Of a DNA stretch of 38,717 bases, positions 7,123-15,233 are shown in pieces. The stretch lies in assembly GCA_046076045.1 (NCBI GenBank), contig JBJTRI010000133.1, positions 1-38,717 of the forward strand. The letters run 5' to 3'. Position numbers and translations under genes: made by a program. The DNA comes from JAIOPA01 sp046076045. Lineage in GTDB: Bacteria; Eisenbacteria; RBG-16-71-46. The notes beneath the pieces are model-generated. The model was given only the letters and a program-made list of their open reading frames with translations, was not told where the DNA came from and made no database searches. How positions within the stretch are numbered: the first letter of the stretch is position 1; the number at the start of each line of letters is the position of its first letter.

Positions 7123-7809
7123 TCAGTAGAGCGTGAACGCGATGCGGAACGCCGCCCACACCGTGGTCGCGCGCTCGTCCACCCGATAGGGGCGATAGCG
7201 ACACGCCAGCGCGGCGCGCGCGGCGGCGGCTTCGAGCAGCGGCTCGCGCGTGCCACCCACGATCTGGACCTGACGCACGGCGCCCGTCGTGTCCACGAGC
7301 GCCAGGAGTTCGACCACGCCCTCGATGCCGCGGTCGCGGGCCTCGTCGGGGTACTCGGGGCGCACGAGGCGGTCGATCACCAGTTCCTGCGAGCGCACCA
7401 CGGGGTTCTCGAGCGCCAGCATGCGGGCACGCGCGAGCAGGTCGCGCTCGGCGTCGCCCTCGCCGACCTCGCGGGTCTGGCGTGGCGCGGCGTTGGGGTG
7501 GGACGAGCGCTCGCGCGGGCGTTCGCCGCCCTTGCGCGCCTCGGCGGTCAGGTAGGTGATCGTGAACTCGCCCGGCGCGTCCTGGCGGGCGCGGTCCTCG
7601 AGGCGGATGCGTTCGACCCACTGGCGCGGGCCCTCGAAACCGAACCGGCTCGGGTCCTCGCTTGCGGTGCGTGCGGCGCGGCGCGCGGTGAGCGCGAACA
7701 CGCTGCCGAACGCCACCGACACGGCGAGCAGGCACAGGGCGAGGCGGCGGCGGTGGGCCGCCGTCTCCACCAGCCAGTCGACGATGCCGTGCCGGAGCGG
7801 ATGGTCCAC
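7123..7809 (-). CDS. TonB family protein with C-terminal TonB domain
   Basis: TonB-type proteins span the inner membrane and transmit energy to outer-membrane receptors. The 228-residue product has a basic N-terminus, one membrane span at about residues 22-45 (LALCLLAVSVAFGSVFAL) and a charged, flexible periplasmic stretch. The TonB C-terminal fold lies at about 140-228: RLVRPEYPDEARDRGIEG, VDTTGAVRQVQIV and ACRYRPYRVD. No ExbB/ExbD genes are adjacent, so it may be an orphan TonB-like protein. GTG at 7809 is the most plausible start; no strong Shine-Dalgarno sequence is visible. It lies 94 bases downstream of the amidase gene, probably in the same transcript. Confidence 0.75.
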   Translation of the reverse strand: MDHPLRHGIVDWLVETAAHRRRLALCLLAVSVAFGSVFALTARRAARTASEDPSRFGFEGPRQWVERIRLEDRARQDAPGEFTITYLTAEARKGGERPRERSSHPNAAPRQTREVGEGDAERDLLARARMLALENPVVRSQELVIDRLVRPEYPDEARDRGIEGVVELLALVDTTGAVRQVQIVGGTREPLLEAAAARAALACRYRPYRVDERATTVWAAFRIAFTLY

Positions 7810-7903
7810 GGTGGGAAGCCCGGGGCGCCGGGCGCGGCCATGGGGCGAGGGGCGGGGACTTCGGCGCTGCGAGTCTAGCAGACGCCCCGCGTGCCGCCGC
7901 GCA

Positions 7904-10252
7904 TCAGCGCGGGACGCGCAGCACGCGGCCGCGCTCGTCCTCGCGCAGCACGGCGCGCAGCGGTGCGCGTGCGTCCTCGACCACGACCTCGAGCGGACCC
8001 GGCTCGCTGCGCGCGAACCGCACCCAACCGTCGGGGCCGGTCGCCAGCACGAGTCCACCGCCCAGACGAACGGCCGCCCCCGCGACCGGGCGGTCGTCCG
8101 CGTCCCGCACACCCAGCGAGTCGAGCGGCCACGTCGTGCCCGTGGGTGCGAGCTCGAGGGCCAGCGCCACGAACATGGCGTACGCCCCGGCGCGCAGGCG
8201 GCCGGGCGCGAGCAGCGCCTGCTCGCTGCTGTCCACGCGCGCGGGCACGGCGTGCAGTCCGACCGCACTCACCTGAGCGATCGTGTACTGCGCCGACTCG
8301 ACGACGCGCAGCGGCGGTAGCCCGAGCGAGTCGTGCACCGCGGCGAGGCGCTGGCCCCAGCGCCGGCCCGCTCCGCTCGAGAAGTAGTGGCCCGCGGTCG
8401 CACCGCCGTTCGCGTGCCCGATGCGTAGGTAGTGGCTCGCACCGAAGCCCTCGGCGACCTGCACGCGTTGCAGCTCGCTCATGGTCTGCTCGGTCTCGCG
8501 CGTGAGCCGCACCTCGGCGCCCGCGGCCGCGAGCATGCCGGCGAGGGCGCGTGCGGTCTCGAGGTTGAGCGCCGAGCCGCGCGTGCCGCCCGGCCCCAGC
8601 CCCGCGGCGTCGTCGCCACCGCCCTCGGGGTCGAGCACGATGCGGCGGCCGTGCAGCGCGCCGTTCGCGATCGCGACCACGCGCGGCGGCCACAGCGTGT
8701 CGGCGTCGTGGTGACGGAAGCCGGCGGGCAGCGGCGCGGTCGTGGGTTCGCCGGCCCGTACCGGCAGCGCCACGAAGCCGTTGCGGTCGAGCCACGCGGG
8801 CCGGCGCGTGTCGGGAAGCGCGAGCGCGGTGTCGTGCGGCATGGCTCGTACGAACGCCGTGCGCGTCTCGGCACGCAGGTCGGCGAGCGGCAGGCGTGCC
8901 GCGGCCACGCCGCTCGCGGGCACCAGCCGTGCGACGAGCGAGGCGTGCGCGGCGAGTCGCGCGCTCACGTTGCGGGCGCGACGCAGGTAGGCGAGCGCGC
9001 GGCCGTCCACGGCATGCACCGTGGTCTCGGCGGGTACGAACGCGCCGCGCGGCTCGCTGCTCACGCGCACGCGGAACGAGTCGGGGGCCGGCAGGCGATC
9101 GGCGTCGAGCACGCGCACCTCGGCCGCGACCACGGTGCGGTCGTGCGCGAGCGGCGAGCCGCGCAGCGTGGCCTCGAGGTGCGCGGGTGCCTTGGTGAGT
9201 CGGAACCGCAGCCGCCGCGTGCGCGCCGCCCCCTCGGTGGCGAGTCGCGCCGTGAGCGTGGCCTCGTGCGTTCCGCCGGCGAGCGGGCCCGGGGTGGCCT
9301 CGTCCACGCCGCCGCGCGTCACCACCGGCACCACGACCCCGTTCACGCGCACGCGGACCTCGTCGAACGCACCCTCGACGCGTGCGACCAGTCGCGGGAC
9401 CGCGCGGAACGCGGTGTCGGCGCGGCCGGCGTCGTCGAGCGCCTCGAACGCGGTCAGGCGCGGGGCGCGGCGCATGAACGTGCGCGCGATGCCCAGGTAG
9501 ATCGCCTCGGCCTCGAGGCGCTGCGCGGCCGGTTCGCGCAGGCGCGCCTCGGTGGGCGGGTAGGTGAGGTAGCTGCCCTCGGTGAGCAGCGCGGGCGCGT
9601 CCGAGGTGCGGATGACGTAGAAGTTGCCCGGGATGAGGCGGGCCGGGGTGATGCCGAGGTTGCGCGTGAACGAGCGGTGCACGTCCTGCCCGAGGTCGTA
9701 GGCCACGCCGTCGTCGCCGACGGGGAAGTAGGTCTGGACCTCGTTCACGTCGTTGCGGCCGCGCGCGTCGGCGTTGTGGTGGATGCTCACGAACAGGTCG
9801 GGGCCCCAGTCGCGGTTGAGGCGCGCGCGCTCGGCGAGGTCGGCACGCAGCGAGGAGTCGGCGGGGGTGAGGAAGTCGCGGTCCGTGTCGCGCGTCAGGC
9901 GCACCTCGGCCCCGGCGGCGACCAGCAGGTCGCGCAGCGCGAGCGCCACCCCGAGGTTGACCTCCTTCTCGGTGAGCCCGTTCACCCCGCGCGTGCCGGG
10001 GAAGTACCCGCCGTGGCCGGGGTCGAGCATGATCCGGCGGCCACGCAACACGCCGGGGTCCACCGAGTCGAGCGAGTCGCGCCGGCCGTCGTAGCCGGCC
10101 GGCGGCATGGGCTTGGCCGGAGGGGCGGGCGGGGGCACCGGCGGGGGAGTCGGGGGCGCGCACGAGGCGACCGCGAGCGTCAGGCCGAGCAGGGCGGCGA
10201 GACGGTGGCGGGGGCGTGCGGTCCGGCGCGTCCGTGCGTCGGTGGGGGCCAT
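7904..10252 (-). CDS. Lipoprotein N-acetylmuramoyl-L-alanine amidase with a second, degenerate amidase domain
   Basis: Amidase_3 enzymes are zinc hydrolases that cut the MurNAc-L-Ala bond in peptidoglycan. The 782-residue product has a lipoprotein signal with lipobox VASC (Cys31) and a Pro-rich linker. Domain 1 (about residues 70-262) has the zinc motif LDPGHGG (His80), Glu97 in EKEVNL, SIHHN (His158) and Glu225 in LLTEGSYL, so it should be active. Residues about 285-525 hold beta-rich, immunoglobulin-like segments. A second amidase_3-like domain (533-702) repeats the layout, but LDPEGGG, SALNL and RIGHAN replace all three zinc ligands (Gly544, Ala561, Gly612). The end (about 710-782) looks like a carboxypeptidase-regulatory-type beta domain. 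The start lies 7 bases after a TAGCGT hexamer. Confidence 0.88.
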   Translation of the reverse strand: MAPTDARTRRTARPRHRLAALLGLTLAVASCAPPTPPPVPPPAPPAKPMPPAGYDGRRDSLDSVDPGVLRGRRIMLDPGHGGYFPGTRGVNGLTEKEVNLGVALALRDLLVAAGAEVRLTRDTDRDFLTPADSSLRADLAERARLNRDWGPDLFVSIHHNADARGRNDVNEVQTYFPVGDDGVAYDLGQDVHRSFTRNLGITPARLIPGNFYVIRTSDAPALLTEGSYLTYPPTEARLREPAAQRLEAEAIYLGIARTFMRRAPRLTAFEALDDAGRADTAFRAVPRLVARVEGAFDEVRVRVNGVVVPVVTRGGVDEATPGPLAGGTHEATLTARLATEGAARTRRLRFRLTKAPAHLEATLRGSPLAHDRTVVAAEVRVLDADRLPAPDSFRVRVSSEPRGAFVPAETTVHAVDGRALAYLRRARNVSARLAAHASLVARLVPASGVAAARLPLADLRAETRTAFVRAMPHDTALALPDTRRPAWLDRNGFVALPVRAGEPTTAPLPAGFRHHDADTLWPPRVVAIANGALHGRRIVLDPEGGGDDAAGLGPGGTRGSALNLETARALAGMLAAAGAEVRLTRETEQTMSELQRVQVAEGFGASHYLRIGHANGGATAGHYFSSGAGRRWGQRLAAVHDSLGLPPLRVVESAQYTIAQVSAVGLHAVPARVDSSEQALLAPGRLRAGAYAMFVALALELAPTGTTWPLDSLGVRDADDRPVAGAAVRLGGGLVLATGPDGWVRFARSEPGPLEVVVEDARAPLRAVLREDERGRVLRVPR

Positions 10253-10259
10253 GCGGGGG

Positions 10260-10289
10260 ACGCTAGCACCCGCTCCGCGACCGCGTCCA
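10260..10289 (-). promoter_or_regulatory. Candidate promoter placing the amidase start at the mRNA 5' end
   Basis: On the minus strand TAGCGT occupies 10265-10260 and TGGACG 10289-10284, with an 18-base spacer. Only 7 bases separate the -10 hexamer from the ATG at 10252, and no Shine-Dalgarno sequence fits between them. If real, the mRNA would be leaderless. The same TAGCGT plus 7 bases plus ATG occurs at selA. Confidence 0.45.
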
Positions 10290-10305
10290 CCGCGAGCGGC
10301 TGAGG

Positions 10306-10334
10306 TTGCGGGGGGCTGGGGGGCGTGCTAACTC
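10306..10334 (+). promoter_or_regulatory. Candidate promoter of the liv operon
   Basis: TTGCGG at 10306-10311 and TAACTC at 10329-10334 are separated by 17 bases. A leader of about 105 bases would follow before livK. It lies in the 192-base divergent spacer between the amidase gene and livK. Read by eye; moderate match only. Confidence 0.35.
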
Positions 10335-10444
10335 TCCACCGCTCACGCGTTCGCGCCATCCACCGTCCGCGCCCCGGAACGCTCCCGGACCCCCGTCCAC
10401 GAGCCCCCCGACCCTGTGGCGCACCTCACCCGAGAGGGGATCCC

Positions 10445-11689
10445 ATGAAGCTCCGCCACGGTCTGCTGGTCACCGTCGCCTCGGTCGTCGCGTTCCTCGC
10501 CGTCGGATGTGTCGCCTCGGTCGTCGCGTTCCTCGCCGTCGGATGTGGCAAGGGCAAGTCCGGTGCCGACGAACTCCGCATCGGTGTGTACGGCTCGCTC
10601 ACGGGCAGCGATGCGACGTTCGGCGAGTCCACGCGCGACGGCGTCGAGCTGGCGCTCGCCGAGCTGGTCGCGTCCGAGGGTGGCAAGATCGGCGGACTTC
10701 CGGTGCGCACCGTGGTCGAGGACGACCAGGGTAAGGCCGAGGAGGCCGTGACCGTGGTGCAGAAGCTCGTGAACCAGGACCAGGTCATCGCCGTGATCGG
10801 CGAGGTCGCCTCGTCGCGCTCCATCGCGGCCGCCCCGGTCTGCCAGAGCGCGGGCGTGCCCATGATCTCGCCCTCGTCCACGAACCCCAAGGTCACCGAG
10901 ACCGGCGACTTCATCTCGCGCATGTGCTTCATCGACCCGTTCCAGGGCACGGTGATGGCCAAGTTCGCGGCCCACAACCTCGGGCTCAAGCGCGTCGCCG
11001 TGCTCAAGGACGTGAAGAGCGACTACTCGGTCGGCCTCACGCAGTTCTTCTCCGAGGCGTTCACCGGGCTGGGCGGCACCATCGTGGTCGAGCAGGCCTA
11101 CACGGCGGGCGACCAGGACTTCAGCGCCCAGCTCACCGCCATCAAGGCCGCGAACCCCGACGCCATCTTCGCCCCCGGCTACTACACCGAGGTCGGCCTC
11201 ATCGCCCGCAAGGCGCGCGAGCTCGGGCTCACCTGCCCGTTGCTCGGCGGTGACGGCTGGGAGAGCGACCAGCTCATCGCGATCGGCGGCGAGGCCATGA
11301 ACGGCAGCTACTACTCGAACCACTTCGCGGCCGACAACCCCGACCCGATGCTGCAGGGCTTCCTCAAGAGCTATCAGGACAAGTTCGGCAAGCAGCCCGA
11401 CGCCATCGGCGGGCTCGCCTACGACGCCGCCAAGGTGCTGTTCGCGCACCTCAAGACGCTCGCCGAGCAGGATCCGGCGACGTTCGCCGCGCTGGGCTCG
11501 TCGAAGGCCGGTACGCCCGAGCGCAAGGCGGCGACCGCCAAGCTCCGCGACCTCATCAACGGCACGAAGGACTTCCCCGGCGTCACCGGCGTGATCACGC
11601 TCGATGCCCAGCGCAACGCGAGCAAGCCGGCCATGGTGCTCGAGATCAAGGGCGGCCAGAAGGTCTTCAACACCGCCATCAACCCGTAG
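10445..11689 (+). CDS. livK: Branched-chain amino-acid-type ABC transporter substrate-binding lipoprotein
   Basis: This periplasmic binding protein captures the substrate (branched-chain or other hydrophobic amino acids, amides or urea-like compounds in this family) for the LivHMGF transporter. The 414-residue product has the type I fold seen in LivJ/LivK. It begins ELRIGVYGSLTGSDATFG, followed by GEVASSRSIAAAPVCQ, the hinge segment AVLKDVKSDYSVG and GGDGWESDQL. The N-terminus is odd: VASVVAFLAVGC occurs twice in tandem, giving lipobox cysteines at residues 22 and 34. ATG at 10445 follows GAGAGGGGA. A hairpin separates it from livH, consistent with higher expression of the binding protein. 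Confidence 0.9.
   Translation: MKLRHGLLVTVASVVAFLAVGCVASVVAFLAVGCGKGKSGADELRIGVYGSLTGSDATFGESTRDGVELALAELVASEGGKIGGLPVRTVVEDDQGKAEEAVTVVQKLVNQDQVIAVIGEVASSRSIAAAPVCQSAGVPMISPSSTNPKVTETGDFISRMCFIDPFQGTVMAKFAAHNLGLKRVAVLKDVKSDYSVGLTQFFSEAFTGLGGTIVVEQAYTAGDQDFSAQLTAIKAANPDAIFAPGYYTEVGLIARKARELGLTCPLLGGDGWESDQLIAIGGEAMNGSYYSNHFAADNPDPMLQGFLKSYQDKFGKQPDAIGGLAYDAAKVLFAHLKTLAEQDPATFAALGSSKAGTPERKAATAKLRDLINGTKDFPGVTGVITLDAQRNASKPAMVLEIKGGQKVFNTAINP
10475..10546 (+). repeat. Perfect 36-bp tandem duplication in the livK signal sequence
   Basis: The unit at 10475-10510 is repeated without a single mismatch at 10511-10546. Each copy encodes twelve residues, VASVVAFLAVGC, that is, the hydrophobic core plus a lipobox. 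The frame is preserved. Identity at every third codon position argues for a recent event or an assembly artefact. Confidence 0.97.
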
Positions 11690-11704
11690 CCAGAACGGGG
11701 GCCC

Positions 11705-11737
11705 GACGGGCCGTGGGTTCCGCACCCGCGGCCCGTC
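11705..11737 (+). promoter_or_regulatory. Stem-loop between livK and livH
   Basis: GACGGGCCGTGGGT (11705-11718) pairs with ACCCGCGGCCCGTC (11724-11737) through 14 pairs, one of them G-T, around a 5-base loop. It starts 15 bases after the livK stop and ends 7 bases before livH ATG, with no T-run. Such hairpins after binding-protein genes usually stabilise the upstream message or cause partial termination. It would also cover the place where a livH ribosome binding site is expected. Confidence 0.6.
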
Positions 11738-11744
11738 GCCACTC

Positions 11745-12647
11745 ATGAGCGAGTTCCTCCAACAGCTGGTGAACGGCATCACGTGGGGCAGCGTGTACGC
11801 ACTCATCGCGCTCGGCTACACGATGGTGTACGGCATCCTGCGGCTCATCAACTTCGCGCACGGCGACGTGTACATGCTCGGGGCGTTCATGGGCCTGTTC
11901 GCGTCGCGCTGGTTCCACGCGGCCGAGGATCCGAGCCCGATCAAGGCCATGCTGGTGCTGCTCACCAGCATGTTCCTGTGCGCGATCATCGGCATGGTGA
12001 TCGAGCGCCTCGCCTACAAGCCGGTGCGCAAGTCGCCCCGTCTGTCCGCGCTCATCACCGCGATCGGCGTCTCGCTGCTGATCGAGAACGGCGGCGTGCT
12101 GCTGTTCGGGGCCAGCCCGCGGTTCTTCCCGCAGATCGTCGAGGCCCGCAACATCTCGCTCGGCATGGGCGTGGTGCTCTCGAACCAGCAGCTCATCGTG
12201 CTGGTCGTGTCGTTCGGCCTAATGTTCGCGCTGCGGTGGCTGGTGCTGTTCACCAAGGTGGGCAAGGCCATGCAGGCGGTGTCGCACAACCACATGGCCG
12301 CCTCGCTCATGGGCATCTCGGTGGACCGCATCATCACCTTCACGTTCATGATCGGCTCCGCGCTCGCGGCCGCCGCCGGCGTGCTGGTCGCCCTGCAGTC
12401 GCCCAAGATCGAGCCCTACATGGGCATCCTGCCCGGCCTCAAGGCGTTCGTGGCCGCGGTGCTGGGCGGCATCGGCAACATCCCCGGTGCCGTCGTGGGC
12501 GGGCTGGTGATGGGCGTGGCCGAGGTGCTGGTCACCGGCTACCTGTCGCCGACCTACCGCGACGCCATCGCGTTCGTGCTGCTCATCGTCATCCTGCTCG
12601 TGCGGCCCGCCGGCATCTTCGGCAAGGCCGTCGCGGAGAAGGTCTGA
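11745..12647 (+). CDS. livH: Branched-chain amino-acid-type ABC transporter permease LivH
   Basis: This is one of the two membrane subunits of the high-affinity HAAT transporter. The 300-residue product starts SEFLQQLVNGITWGSVYALIALGYTMVYG and continues with LRLINFAHGDVYMLGAF, both hallmarks of LivH. It has about eight membrane segments and the conserved C-terminal block GIGNIPGAVVGGLVMGVAEVL. The frame is open upstream inside livK, but conservation begins at ATG 11745. There is no clear Shine-Dalgarno sequence because the hairpin at 11705-11737 lies directly upstream. livM starts 2 bases after the stop. Confidence 0.93.
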   Translation: MSEFLQQLVNGITWGSVYALIALGYTMVYGILRLINFAHGDVYMLGAFMGLFASRWFHAAEDPSPIKAMLVLLTSMFLCAIIGMVIERLAYKPVRKSPRLSALITAIGVSLLIENGGVLLFGASPRFFPQIVEARNISLGMGVVLSNQQLIVLVVSFGLMFALRWLVLFTKVGKAMQAVSHNHMAASLMGISVDRIITFTFMIGSALAAAAGVLVALQSPKIEPYMGILPGLKAFVAAVLGGIGNIPGAVVGGLVMGVAEVLVTGYLSPTYRDAIAFVLLIVILLVRPAGIFGKAVAEKV

Positions 12648-12648
12648 C

Positions 12649-13625
<977 letters not shown>

Positions 13626-13629
<4 letters not shown>

Positions 13630-14402
13630 GCGCGCCGCTGCTGCACCTCGACCGCATCACCATGCAGTTCGGTGGCCTCAAGGCCGTCTCCGACGTCGAG
13701 CTGCGCGTGAGCGAGGGCGAGCTCGTGGGCCTGATCGGCCCCAACGGCGCGGGCAAGACCACGGTGTTCAACTGCATCACGGGCGTGTACACGCCCACGC
13801 AGGGCCGCGTCGTGTTCGAGGGCCGCACCATCAGCGGGCTCAAGGCCAACCGCATCGCGTGCGGCGGCATCACGCGCACGTTCCAGAACATCCGGCTGTT
13901 CTCGCGCCTGAGCTGTCTCGACAACGTCTGCGTGGCCACGCATCCGCAGCGCAAGGCCGGGCTCGCCTCGGCCGTGCTGCGCACGCCCGGGTTCGAACGC
14001 GACGAGGCGCGTCTCAAGGCGCACGCCATGGAGATGCTCGACGTGCTGGGGCTCGCCGCATACGCGCACGAGCCGGCCACGAGCCTCGCCTACGGGCAGC
14101 AGCGCCGCCTCGAGATCGCGCGCGCGCTCGCCGGCAACCCGCGCCTGCTCCTGCTCGACGAGCCCGCCGCCGGGCTCAACCCGCAGGAGAGCGAGGATCT
14201 CATGCACCTCATCCTCGACTTGCGGCGGCGCTTCAATCTCACCCTGCTGCTCATCGAGCACGATATGAAGGTCGTCATGGGCATCTGCGAGCGCATCGCG
14301 GTGCTCGACTACGGCGTGCGGATCGCCGAGGGCACCCCGGCCGAGATCCGGGCGAACCCCAAGGTGATCGAGGCCTATCTGGGCGAGGAGATGCCGGCGT
14401 GA
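13626..14402 (+). CDS. livG: Branched-chain amino-acid-type ABC transporter ATP-binding protein LivG
   Basis: This is the first of two cytosolic ATPases. The 258-residue product has Walker A GPNGAGKTT (about residues 38-46), the LivG-type signature LAYGQQRRLEIARAL and Walker B RLLLLDEPAAGLNPQE, with switch His in LLIEHDMKVVM. The segment GGITRTFQNIRLF after the Q-loop is characteristic of LivG rather than LivF. It overlaps livM by ATGA and livF by GTGA. Confidence 0.95.
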
Positions 14403-15112
14403 GCCACCAGCTCGTCGTGGAGGGGCTCGAGGTGTTCTACGGCGCGGTGCATGCGCTCAAGAACGTCTCGGTCGCGGTCGGGCAGGGCGAGATCGTCACG
14501 CTCATCGGTGCGAACGGCGCGGGCAAGACCACGCTGCTGCGCACCATCTCGGGCCTCGTGCCCGCGCGCTCGGGCCGCATCGTGTTCGAGGGCCGCGACA
14601 TCTCGCGCGTGCCCCCGCACGAGATCGTGGCGCTCGGGCTGTCGCAGAGCCCCGAGGGGCGCATGGTGTTCGCGAACCTCTCGGTCGAGGACAACCTCGA
14701 GCTGGGCGCCTATCGCCGCAAGGACGGCGACGGCATCCGGCGCGACCGCGACGAGGTCTTCCGCCTGTTCCCGCGCCTCCTCGAGCGCCGCCGGCAGCTC
14801 TCGGGCACGCTCTCGGGCGGTGAGCAGCAGATGCTCGCGATCGGACGGGCGCTCATGAGCCGGCCGCGCATGCTGCTGCTCGACGAGCCTTCGCTCGGCA
14901 TCGCGCCCCTGCTCGTGCGCGACATCTTCCGCACCATCGTCGAGATCAACCAGCGCGGCGTCACCGTGGTGCTGGTCGAGCAGAACGCGCACATGGCGCT
15001 CGGCATCGCGAAGCGCGGCTACGTGCTCGAGACCGGCCGTGTCGTGCTCGAGGACGAGGCGGCGCGCCTGGCCGCCAACGACGAGGTGCGCGCCGCCTAC
15101 CTCGGCGGCTGA
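14399..15112 (+). CDS. livF: Branched-chain amino-acid-type ABC transporter ATP-binding protein LivF
   Basis: The second ATPase of the HAAT transporter, 237 residues. Walker A is GANGAGKTT, the signature is LSGGEQQMLAIGRAL and Walker B is MLLLDEPSLGIAPLLV, all typical of LivF. GLSQSPEGRMVFANLSVEDNL is the LivF-specific Q-loop block. The start is GTG at 14399, overlapping the livG stop as GTGA; the open frame extends upstream but only as a shadow. The strong hairpin at 15138-15170 ends the operon. Confidence 0.95.
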   Translation: MSHQLVVEGLEVFYGAVHALKNVSVAVGQGEIVTLIGANGAGKTTLLRTISGLVPARSGRIVFEGRDISRVPPHEIVALGLSQSPEGRMVFANLSVEDNLELGAYRRKDGDGIRRDRDEVFRLFPRLLERRRQLSGTLSGGEQQMLAIGRALMSRPRMLLLDEPSLGIAPLLVRDIFRTIVEINQRGVTVVLVEQNAHMALGIAKRGYVLETGRVVLEDEAARLAANDEVRAAYLGG

Positions 15113-15137
15113 CGCCTGCGCAGGTCCGCGCCGTCAC

Positions 15138-15170
15138 GAGGGGGCGCTCGGTACTCCGAGCGCCCCCCTC
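15138..15170 (+). terminator. Terminator after the liv operon
   Basis: GAGGGGGCGCTCGG (15138-15151) pairs with CCGAGCGCCCCCCTC (15156-15170) around a TACT loop, with one extra C bulged. It starts 25 bases after the livF stop. It lacks a T-run but is the strongest hairpin in this spacer. Confidence 0.75.
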
Positions 15171-15196
15171 GCACCTCCCGGCGGTCGTGGACGGCG

Positions 15197-15226
15197 TTTC
15201 ACCCGGTCGCGGTGCTCTGCTAGCGT
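15197..15226 (+). promoter_or_regulatory. Candidate promoter giving a leaderless selA mRNA
   Basis: TTTCAC at 15197-15202 and TAGCGT at 15221-15226 are separated by 18 bases. Seven bases after the -10 hexamer comes the selA ATG at 15234, with no Shine-Dalgarno sequence between. A start of transcription at or next to the A of ATG is expected. The -10 hexamer and spacing equal those at the amidase gene. Confidence 0.45.
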
Positions 15227-15233
15227 GCCCGCC

